Shown here: positions 1 through 9,409 of the stretch, one piece after another
How the letters are laid out: every line of letters starts with the position of its first letter
Position numbering within the stretch: position 1 is the first letter of the stretch
Source of the DNA: Laetiporus sulphureus 93-53
Lineage: Eukaryota > Basidiomycota > Agaricomycetes > Polyporales > Laetiporaceae
Direction: 5' to 3'
Assembly (NCBI RefSeq): GCF_001632365.1
Contig: NW_024468561.1
Coordinates: 198,209 to 262,208 of the forward strand
Length of the DNA: 64,000 nt
Program-made: the position numbers and the translations under genes
Notes under the pieces: generated by a model
What the model saw: the letters and a program-made list of their open reading frames with translations, nothing else
Told to the model about the DNA's origin: nothing
Database searches by the model: none

Positions 1-672
1 TATTGCCCATTGCAACGGCAGCACACGCTCTTCGTAGCTGCTTGTGTGCTGTTCTACGTTCACATAGTATAGTCCTGAGTCCGCCCGAAGCGTGTAGTTG
101 TATTGCGCCGCAGCACTTGCATTCCCACTAGATCCGGGCAGCGAGTTGAAGACCACTGCAGCGTAGCATTCGGAGTAGCCGTTGAAATTCTCCGGGCATA
201 GCGAAGGGACATCGTCTGGGGAGTCCGCCTTCTTGACATTGCTTAGTTGCTTGGAGTCGAAGCTACTAGTTATGTGCGATATGATATCGGTCGAGGATGG
301 CGAGCCACTGCCATCTGTGCCATCTGCCCACACGAGCGCCAACGAGCCGTCATATTGATCAGCGAGGCGCGGCACGGTGATAGCAGTTCCTAGGCCGTAC
401 TAGGAAACAGATGAGGCTTAATAGAATCCAGCGGTCAGCGACGTAGGGGGCATACGTTGTTTGGCTTGACGAGGAAGAGCTGTGCGACTGCGAGGAATAT
501 GCCGTATGCAATGGGAAGAATAATACATCGAAGAACGTTAAGCTAACTGAAGGTCAGAACATCAGCAGCCTTTCTCTAAGAACAGTCAGCGTACCCAAGG
601 ATGCTTCGAGAGCACTATCCAGTTCTTCCAGACCAACGCCGTGAACTGTCTCCAGAAAAGACGGTGGACCAT
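1..672 (-). CDS. ABCA-type ABC transporter, N-terminal part (runs off left edge)
   Basis: Three exons on the minus strand join in phase 0: 672-595, 542-456 and 399-1 (continuing). Introns 594-543 and 455-400 have GT/AG ends. The start is the ATG at 672. Exon 1 gives MVHRLFWRQFTALVWKNWIV, the short cytosolic leader typical of fungal ABCA proteins. Exon 2 is a hydrophobic first membrane helix (ILPIAYGIFLAVAQLFLV). Exon 3 opens the large extracytoplasmic loop, with YNYTLRADSG and EERVLPLQWAI, the conserved loop end of this family. Known for the family: full-size exporters with two membrane domains and two ATPase domains, often lipid transporters; the substrate here cannot be told. The ATPase domains lie outside the window. 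A second, dead ABCA copy lies just upstream in the same orientation, so this was probably a tandem pair. No frame damage is visible in what is present. Confidence 0.8.
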
Positions 673-1754
673 CGTTGCGTACGCTTCACCGGCAGAGCTA
701 GCTTATAAGCAGATATGGTAGGCGCAGCGTCAACGCTGCGTTCCGCGATCTGCGGCAAGGCAGAAGGGAAGATGGTGGTCGGAATGTATTTAACTCCTCG
801 GGGGTCAAGTTATGCACGAATGGAGACAAATTAGTGTGTATGACGGGTGCTAAATCTGTACCGCAGCGGCCTCGGAGGATCCTCGAGCCGCCCGTGAGTG
901 AGAGGATCTTGCGGACGGACTCAATACTGTTCCGGTGCCAAGGCTGACAGCGTGGCAAGAGCAATCGAGAATAAGCAGCCAGGAGGCTCTGGCTCCAGAC
1001 TGTCGTGGTAGGTCGAAGAGCTCTCGCTAGGATTCACGGTGAACGGAGTCACTTGCTGTGTTACGCAATCTTCATCCGATGGCCGATGTCGTACAAGGTT
1101 AATTCTCGACAGTGATGGCTACTATGGACGCGGACACAATCTCACGAATGTCCGGCATGTGAAGCAAACCGAGATATCCCGGCACGTAGTTGCTCGCGAT
1201 CAAGTCAGTAACCATGTTTTAATCAACATAAAAGCGAACAGCTACCTTGCGAGAGGTTCGAAGCTTCGAGCTCAGTACTCTCAGTGCTCAAGTTGAAAGG
1301 TGAATATTTCAAGAATGTTAGTACAGGCTCAATTTCGAGCTTTTCTTTCGGTAGGAAAAGAGTCTGGTCAGGTCCCTTCTCAGTGACGGACGCTCGAGAG
1401 GGACGGAACCTCTAAGCGCACATACCTGACGTCAAGCCAAACAACGCGTCAACAACTCGTGGGATGCACAGCCTTCACTCCAGCATCGCTACCGAACCGC
1501 TTCAATTACTATTGATGCACTATAATGTTTGGCAGAGCCGCTATTTGCTCTAGTACAAGGTGTGCTAGCAGATAAACGGTATAGGTACAGCTCATGTACT
1601 TTGCAGGTCTAGAGACTTTCTGGTGAACACGAACGACAAGTGGAAAATGTATTGTCCAATTACTAGAGAGTTAACTAGTAGGTGTTGTACAATTGAAGAC
1701 TGATCCGGACTATGCCATCGTCTGCCATCGTGCTGAAGTGAATGACTGCGGAAT
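673..1754. other. Intergenic region between two ABCA copies
   Basis: About 1.1 kb with CpG-containing composition like the flanking genes. It must contain the promoter of the ABCA gene starting at 672 and the 3' end of the upstream copy. I see no further gene, RNA gene or convincing repeat. Short open frames on both strands lack family resemblance. Confidence 0.4.
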
Positions 1755-2990
1755 TTACTGGCTTCGCGTCCGCGATGCCGTGTCCTCCTCAAGGACGTCG
1801 TTCTCCCTGATCATCTTCAGGAACACGCTCTCAAGCGTCGCTCTCTCCACTGTATCCTCGAAGTCCTTCTGTGGCGAGAGTATGCCGAATAGCTTTGCCA
1901 GCGACATCCCATGTCCTATGGGGACCTCGAAACGCGTTGCTACGTCGTCCGCCATACGCGCGCCAGGGACCTGGGCCATGAGCTCTTCGGCAAGGACCAC
2001 CTCCTCCCGACTGCAGCAGGAGAAATGGACTTCATACGTTGCATAACGCTCCGCCAAAGAGTCGGCTGTTCTCACGGCTATGACTTATCAGCTGCAATGC
2101 AGCAAAGTGGGAGCACCACTACTCACCAAGCGTCTTCTTAGCCAAGATTCTGACCTTGTTGGCGAGAGCAGACGCTTCCTCAATAGAATCTGTCAGGAAC
2201 AACCGTGAGAGCTGACTACCCACGGATATAACAACCGTTACGTACGTGTTGTGATCACAATAGCCTTCCCTCTTGCCACAGTCCTCAACGTGCCCCACAT
2301 ATCGCGCTTCATTTTCGCATCGATACCGGTGGAGAGCTCATCGACGAGAACCACCGATGGGTAACCTGCAGGACAATCAGCGCAAATCACACACACATGA
2401 AGAAGTCAGGTACGATCAGAGCAATTGCCAATGCCAGCTTGCATTGGTTGCCACCGGATAGGCTTGTAGCCAAACGGTCTGCATACATATCTAGCGAAGT
2501 AGCAAGCATCAACACGTGGAAGTTGTGTTGCAGCTCTTCGCCTCGATGTAACCCCTCGAGACGTTCGTAGATTTTCGGATGTTCCCTGACTGTCAACGCA
2601 GTACCTATCGCGGTAATTTGCGGACTGTGGATAGACTCCGAGTAAAGGCATGCCACTCGTGGTTGAGTAACGACAGAAACATCGTTGATCAGTACGTCTC
2701 CTTCATTCGGGAATCGGGATCACGTCACCACCTGCAGAGCAATTCCAGGTCATAACGCTATGCAATGTCAGCCCACAGCGTTCGGGCCAGGAAGCGCAGA
2801 GATCGTGTTCTGGGGCACGCCAAAGCTCACATCATCCACGAGTTTATACCCCGGGTTGCCGTACGCCTTGACGACGTTCAACACATGCAACGCATCGTTA
2901 GACTTTGCCGCCGCCGCTGCTTCATCGTCCACATCCTGAGGGCGAATACAGGGAGAGCTCAACTCTTCTACACCCGAGGTGAGCTTCATT
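1755..2990 (-). pseudogene. 3' end of a second ABCA transporter (C-terminal ATPase domain), truncated and broken
   Basis: The minus strand encodes the second nucleotide-binding domain of an ABCA protein. Order: the lead-in LNVVKAYGNPGYKLVDDVSF, a ruined Walker A, the ABC signature LSGGNQCKLALAIAL (near 2450), Walker B VVLVDELSTGID (near 2340), and a C-terminal tail ending at TAA 1755-1757. Exons of about 2731-2414, 2365-2246, 2189-2127 and 2065-1755 are bounded by normal GT/AG introns, so the 3' half kept its structure. Walker A reads GPNAVG followed by TGA where GK[ST]T is required, and the frame also breaks just after it near 2705. Upstream of about 2990 the homology stops at repeat DNA (a TRIM-type LTR piece, then a gypsy relic), so the rest of the gene is gone. 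ATP hydrolysis by this domain is not expected. Confidence 0.8.
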
Positions 2991-3033
2991 GTGGTAGAAA
3001 CCTGCTTATGCGATGTGAAACAATGCAGGCATA

Positions 3034-3122
3034 TGTTGACTTTCCCAGCCAGCCCGCTGCACGGCCAGGAGTTCGGGAGTCGCCCGCTCTCTAGAAGATG
3101 GCTCCACGGGGCCAAACCGATG
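3034..3122 (+). repeat. LTR fragment of the TRIM-like element found at 22976-24132
   Basis: Begins TGTTGACTTTCCCAGCCAGC and matches the first ~90 bp of both terminal repeats of the small element at 22976-24132, including the segment around CTCTAGAAGATGGCTCC. It stops abruptly near 3122. It sits between the broken ABCA copy and the gypsy relic, so it is a solo or truncated LTR at the edge of the repeat block. Confidence 0.75.
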
Positions 3123-3195
3123 GCCCCTATCAACAGATGGCCATGAAGCTGAATCTTTGTAGCAGCATCTACTCAAGTCTTAAGGTCTATGACCC

Positions 3196-5830
3196 ATGAG
3201 GAGATTGCAAAGAGGAACAATTTCCAGGGAAGAACCTTCACATCAAGTTTATTCAGTGTTTATGCAACCTATGCCTGAATCATTGGGTGCTGCAGCTGAA
3301 GCATTACTAAGTAATTCTGTGATTTCTGTTACAATGTCTTCTTCATTTATTCAAGTCCCAATGCCCTTGCCAGGAGTGGGAGAGGCACCCGAGTTCAAAG
3401 AAAAATGTCTATCAGAGTTCATTGCTACATTGAAGGCAGTGGTGAAGGCTGCTGAGATTGATAAAGCAGACCTTCCCAGTCACATTATGCACTACTGCTC
3501 AGGTGATGTTTTCAGAACAATGAAGTATGAGATGGCATTCAGCTCTATGGCTAGAGATTGGGACAAGGTGAGAGCACACCTTGAGTATTTCATTCATATT
3601 CAGATGGGAAGCAAAGGATATCAGCAGAAGGGCTTAAATGCTTTTTAAAGCAGGCCAGTGGTGATGAGATGATCAGGTCTTAGTGTACTCTTGAAAATAC
3701 ATCTAGCGGATTTGACTGTAAAGTGGATGACCAAGTAGATAAAAAGCTTATCATAGAAGAGGAGCATGATGCATTGTTTTACAAGGGTCTGCCAGAGACA
3801 TTGTGAGAGTGGATTAAAGACAATCTTAAGAAGGAGTTGGGATGCCAGTTGATCCTATCTGTGCCTCTGCTGATCAACAAGGTGATTGTGAGGCAAGAAA
3901 GTGGTGCAACGTTCATGATATTGACTATCAATCTGAGGATACAGAGTCAGAGCAGGACAGAAAGAAAAAGAGGCATTCTAAGAGAAAGAGCACAGTGCAG
4001 ATGTCATCATCGAGCTCAGACATGGATAGCTCAGGGGATGAAGAGTGTAAGAAAATGAGATCTCATCAAAAGAGACCAAGTTCTTCATCTTCAGGTTCAG
4101 AGTCTGACATTTCAGATGATAATGATTGGCAGAAACATCATGAAAAGAGAAAGAAGAAAAAGAGGGAGAAGAGCAAAAGAAAGGCAAAACAAAGCTCTGA
4201 TGTCAAGGCAGAGAAATCCTCTGTCTCAGAGCTCAAGGAGGAGATGAAACAGCTTAGAATCACTGTCACACAGTCCACTTCTATGAAGACTGCTTCAATT
4301 GTTCAGGCCTCAGTTTCAGAGCATGGACAGTTACATGATTCATGTGAATACGGACAAGCAAAAGTCATGTTATATGTGTAGAAAGATCAAGGGGGTCAAC
4401 TTGGACCATTCACTAGCTATGCAAAAATGCTCAGAGACTGTGGTATTGATCTGAGAAGGCCTTCTGAAATATTCTGCTGAGGGGAGAATTGTGCAGTGGG
4501 ATGGCACTGGCCTTCCTAGATTCCCTGGAAAGGGGAAAATTTATTCAATTGAAAATGCATGTGCATGGAAAGAATCATGAGCATGATCTGCCACCACATC
4601 AGTCTGGCATTTGTCAAACAGTCAGGTTGATGTGAGAGGGTCATGATGCGATCCAAGGCAATGTGTTTGTGGTCTCATCAGAGGATTTGTACTCATTTCT
4701 GGTTACGACTCAATTTAAGGCAAAAGCCACAGTCAAATTGGATCATGAGAATAAGATCTAAAAGGCAGTTCATTTTGATTTTGAGCATAAAGATGGGGAT
4801 GTTGTGGTGAGTAAAGGAGGACAGCCCAAGTCAACCAGAGTCTAGCAGCCTGCGAGTTCTACAAGGTTCACCAGAATTCAGAGCAGATCAGACTTAAAGC
4901 AAAAGAGGCTGTCATTCTCACCTCATCCTAGCAATACAGAGGCTGGATGGAGACAGGTGGAGAAATCTAGAGCAGAAAAGAAGAAGATGGGTGAGATTAA
5001 CAAGTGGTTCAGACCTAAAGGGTCTGGACATCATTTTACATTGCAGATTCAAGACAGCATATTGATAGGTGAGGACCAGGCATGAATACAGAGGTGTCTT
5101 TACCTCTGCAAGCTCTGTTGAGAGTTTTTCCAGGTTACAGAAGCACATGATGGGGCTTACATGCTTGGATTGAGAAGCAGCTATTTGTGCAGCAGAAGAT
5201 AAGGTCCTAGAGGAGATTATGACACTGGATACTCAGACATTGATGGTCAAACTAGAAGATGAGCATGAGAAACTGAATTGAGCAGGAGCTGAAGATGAGA
5301 AAGGCCACTCACTGGGGCTGGCATATCTGATGTGTGAAACTACAGATAAGTGATGAATATTCTTCATCACTATGTGAGCATGATCACTATAGAACTCAAG
5401 CATCTCTTCATGATGGCCTGTGAAACAACAGTTCAAGGAAAGTTCAAGATCAAGGTTCCTGGTTAACTCAGGCTCTGAGCTTAACTTGAGCTGCACACAG
5501 GTATATGATTAAGCAGGAGTTGAGCTCAATTCTGACAGCTTTTGCTGGTCACTTAAAGGAATCAGTGACAAATTAGTCCATCTCCTCAGCTGCTGCAGAA
5601 ATGTGTCTATCAAGATTGGAGGAGAACATTTTGACCATCACTTCTTTGTTGAATTATAGAAATATGGCAGCCATGATGGAATTCTGGAACAGCCCTGGCT
5701 TCAGTGGTTCTGGATTCACATCAAATATTGATATGGTGGATCTGTCGAGCTCAGCACATACCCCTTTGACAATCCTGCACAAGAGCCTGTCAAAGCCCAA
5801 GTTGTCAGATTCTCACACCATCATAACATA
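3196..5830 (+). pseudogene. Ty3/gypsy retrotransposon relic: gag, zinc knuckle and protease
   Basis: Decayed coding sequence in shifting plus-strand frames. An open stretch at 3196-3648 (150 codons) is Gag-like. 3842-4381 is a Ser- and Lys-rich low-complexity linker (runs of S, then KKRKKKKREKSKRK). A zinc-knuckle remnant CMCRKIKGVNLDHSL follows near 4377. The protease core FLVNSGSELNLSCTQ lies near 5455-5500, with HFDHHFFVEL and LEQPWLQWFW downstream (5620-5705). This order and wording match a gypsy family common in agaricomycetes, where the protease reads VDSGSELNL. Many stops and frameshifts make it non-functional. Its reverse transcriptase is probably the piece at 13310-14729 on the same strand, displaced by later insertions. 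Confidence 0.75.
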
Positions 5831-7280
5831 GACAGGCTGGTCATAGCATCTACCTTAAATGTCAATGCTGGATTCGAGCTCTGAGACCTCCATGACTTAT
5901 TCTAAGTTGACTCCTCTAGCTTAGAAAGGGGCTGACTATGTTTTGTTGGTCAGACAGACTTTTTTTTCTCTTCAAGGACTTCTATCAGTGACTTCAGATA
6001 ATGACATCATTTTTCTCTCACAGTTACATCCTCTAAAATTATACGACTCCTTGCTTCATACTCTTTCTTATAATTACCTGCTTCAACATCTCATCTCAAC
6101 TCTCATTGGATACTTAGGGCATTTATAAATGCATTATAGACTTAGTACATGGGCAAGTGGTACAAACTGGTACATTGCAAGCTTTGGCCTGTTTGAGCCT
6201 ACATGCCAAATCTGCAGATTCAGATGTTCATTTCAAGCGAAATCTCAGGTGTTTCTTCTCTATCTACTCATCTACCATCCCTTTCTGATTTTGTTTCAAC
6301 TATGTGTCTCACTTAAGAGCATCTTGATGCAATTCTGGCTACAGTTCCTGATGGATTTCTATTTTTCAGTGAAAGTGGCTCTCTTGGTTCATGTTATCAA
6401 TATCAATCAGCAGGCAATTGCCTGATTGACTCAGAGTGAGGCACATTTTCTCACAAACACTTCTCAGACTATGAGAGTGAAACACATTGATGAGCATGAG
6501 CAGAGGCTGAGCATGGAAGCTGAATGAAAATGGCCTTTCCTTCCCACTCATGGTCATCTCCACTGACATCACAAAATGCATTCAATACTGTCACGAAGAC
6601 CCTAATATGAGGCAAAGTCTGAAGTCTTACTTGTTTATATGAATACTGTAAGTCGAAGTGTGAGGTGTCACAGACTATAAGAGGCATACTGGACTTGTAG
6701 GAAAAGTCGCAGTAGCAGTCAGGTGTATCGAGTATTGATGAAGGTAGATAAGTCTGAAAATGTAGACCCAGACAGCCTCAGTATATATACAAGCAGGGTC
6801 AGACCCCTGATACACTATCTACCAGATTCATGGACACACCTACAGTGGGTCCATGTGAATGGTGACTCAGCATACAGTCTAAAGATAGGTGAAGCTCAGT
6901 GTTACCTGTGAGCTATCTTGAGATAAGCCAATAGCATTAATCTATGAAGTCGTATGACACTATCATGAGACCTTGCCATGTGGCTACAGGGTCAGGTGGT
7001 CATGCCTCCTGACTATAACTACTCTAACTATAGGACTACCTTCTCAGGTAGTGAAGCTCCATCTCTCACGATGTCGTAGGAGCTTATTCTATTGGAGGAT
7101 AAGCGACCAGATCTTAGTCTTCGGATATGGTGCCTTATCTATCAGGCAGAATAGTTAGTACCTGTCTTGTGACGTGTGCATGTGATATGTGCACAGAATT
7201 TCTGCATGTGATGTGATTATGTGATATGTGCTCATGATATGAGCACTTAAGATATGCACATGTATGATTATGTGATCATG
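5831..7280. other. Unassigned repeat-block DNA
   Basis: AT-rich, CpG-poor sequence between the gypsy protease and repeat family E. Short open frames at 5943-6128, 6129-6425 and 6723-6911 show no family I recognise. 6666-7174 starts TGTCACAG, contains a TATA-like GTATATATACAAG near 6780 and ends GTGAC, so it could be a decayed solo LTR. I found no matching target-site duplication. Confidence 0.3.
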
Positions 7281-7289
7281 AAGTGAGCA

Positions 7290-8250
7290 CTTAGAAAATG
7301 TGGAATATTACAGTTTGTGACAAATATGAGGTGACAGAAGTTTCAGAACAAAGCTTCAAATTAACAACTGAGACTGATGGAGTTAGTCAAGGGTCAGGCA
7401 AGGATATGAGTCTGAGAGAATGAAAGGACTGGGAAAATGAACATGTCATTTGGCAGAAGAAACTCAAGGGTAGGCCAGACATTTAGGCATAAGTGAGACA
7501 GTTCTTCAAACATGTTTCAGATACATATGCAGCTACTAGAAGTCATTTTAGATATTTTTCATGGTAATGAGCAGTTCAGCAATGAGCTGTCCACTGTAAT
7601 ATATAAACCCTGGTTATAACTTGCAATATACAATAGTCAGACAGCAGGAGACCCATTTACACTAATCTCAGTCTCATCACTCTACTCTATATAGCTCAAT
7701 CTTATTATCTTTGGACACTGCACTTAAAGCTTTACTGTCTGCTGACCATCACAAACTCTGCCTTCACAAATTATACATTGCAAAACTTCTGAACAACAAG
7801 TCTAGAGATATAGGCAACCACTTAGGTCTGATATGGTTATCACAGCCCATCTTGTCAGTTAACAGGCATCTATAGGAAGCATAAGAAGTATTAGAAGGTA
7901 CTTTGCAGAAGAAACAAACCTTGCAAACATACCAGATGGACAAGAACCCAGGAGTATTAAGCACAGGTCAAAGAACACTGAGTTAGGACATTTCTTTTCA
8001 TGAGCACAAATTAGGTGCTCAAGATGGCATTTGTGATCAAGTTTTAGTTGCTCAGCCACATCTGTGATCAATTTGTTAGCACAGAATGCCACCTGCAATC
8101 AAAAGCTTAAATGCCCATCCCATTTGTGATCAAACCAGTAGTGCCATATGACACTTATGATCATGAACTAGGTGTTGAAGTCACTTACGTGATCAATTCA
8201 AAGCATCTAGCTAATATAACATGGGACACTCATCACCAAAAGTGGTAATA
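7290..8250 (-). repeat. Repeat family E, copy 1, first segment
   Basis: Reverse complement of the sequences at 29974-32960 and 45205-46500. Clear shared stretches include 7792-7820 (a CAAGTCTAGAGATATAGG core), 7843-7890 and 8150-8245. The copy is interrupted exactly at 8250/12976 by the complete LTR element 8251-12975 and resumes at 12976. Family E looks like an LTR or non-coding element of roughly 1.3 kb or more; I see no open frame in it. Confidence 0.7.
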
Positions 8251-8983
8251 TGTTACGAAACGTACCGTCGCTCATGGTCACGTGATCTACATGAACAAGC
8301 ACCTAGAAGAGACGCCCAATCACGGTCAGGTGATATCAGTCACTATGTGACTGAGGACAGCTTCTAGTCACTATGTGACCGAGGACAGCTTCTCGGGTTC
8401 TCAAACTCTAACCCCAGGATCTGCGATCCAGGACTTTGGTTCCCATTTCATATTTCAGGTATTTTACCTACGCTTTTCTTAGCTCACCAATTACCTGGTT
8501 CGCAGCAGCTAAGCTCCGGTGTGTTTCACCTATCTTTATCACTGAGGCAGTGTAGAGGACCCCTTGTACTAGTACCCCAGACTATAGGTCTGCGACTATA
8601 TAAAGGGGTGGAGCAGCAGCTGGAAGATAACCTCTTCCACCTGTGACTCTGAACGTTCTCAGTTCTAGAACCCTCATGCAATCGTACTCGCTCTCAAGAG
8701 GTAGTAAGCTCGTACACTTGCTAGAGTCAGAACAGCGAACCTAGTAACCTGCAGGTGAACGCGCAGTAGCTGTAGCGGCCAAGGCCTAGCAAGGGTAGAG
8801 TGAGGACCTCCCTGCTACATCGTCTACTAGGCTTGACCACACTATAAACCCTGCTAATAGTCTGCCTGACTATTGGAGACGTCAGATATATTTGGTATCT
8901 AAGTCTCTGTCCACGTTGTGGACTAGTACGTGTGAGAAAGCACACGTGGTTCTGAACGTTCTAGCAGGGAACGCTTCATAACA
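8251..8983 (+). repeat. 5' LTR of the Gag-only element
   Basis: 733 bp, TGTTACGAAACG to CATAACA. A TATA box (TATATAAAGGGG) lies at about 8597-8608. A 28-bp tandem duplication at 8338-8365 and 8366-8393 differs by one base, and each copy carries the palindrome GTCACTATGTGAC. Confidence 0.92.
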
Positions 8984-9040
8984 TTTGGAAGAGGTTTTTC
9001 TATAGGTCAACCTGTTTAGGTTTAGAACCACTTACAAGAA

Positions 9041-9330
9041 GTGGGGTCTACTTGGACGCTACAGGAGAATCAAGACCTGTGTGGTCACTTCCAGGACCTG
9101 TGTGGTTACCTTGGTACGACAAGGAAGGGGAACCTGTGTGGTCACCCACGAACCTGTGTGGCTCAATCAAATCTGTGTGTTTATCGAACTCAAGCACTAG
9201 CGGTTACCTGTGTGGTAATCCAGAAGAGAAGCCCTCATCTGAGGCACACCTTGAAGATGTGCTAAAGCCCTTCCCAGGGAAGGCAATTCGGAGTCAAGAA
9301 GATTCAAGGAACTAGCGGTAGTTTGTGTGA
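9041..9330 (+). repeat. Leader with five CCTGTGTGG repeats
   Basis: Between the 5' LTR and Gag, the nonamer CCTGTGTGG occurs exactly at 9076-9084, 9097-9105, 9133-9141, 9153-9161 and 9207-9215, with looser versions (such as TCTGTGTGT) between and after. Spacing is irregular (20-54 bp), so it is a motif cluster rather than a clean tandem array. A role in RNA packaging or dimerisation is inference only. Confidence 0.7.
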
Positions 9331-9409
9331 CTATCCAGAAGAATACTGTGTGCAGACGCGGACCCGTGCGATCGACAAACAATTGGTTAAAGAACCAAGA
9401 AAAGGCAAA

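Noticed and set aside
1..400. Same gene as the ATPase domain at 1755-2990
   Set aside because: The 5' end of one ABCA gene (start at 672) lies downstream of the 3' end of the other on the same strand, so they are two genes.
6666..7174. Solo LTR (TGTCACAG ... GTGAC)
   Set aside because: No target-site duplication and no second copy recognised; the end motif is too common in this region.
9041..9315. Open frames in the leader of the Gag-only element
   Set aside because: They consist of translated CCTGTGTGG repeats in two frames (CGH/LCGH, PVWSP) and are not in the Gag frame without a stop.
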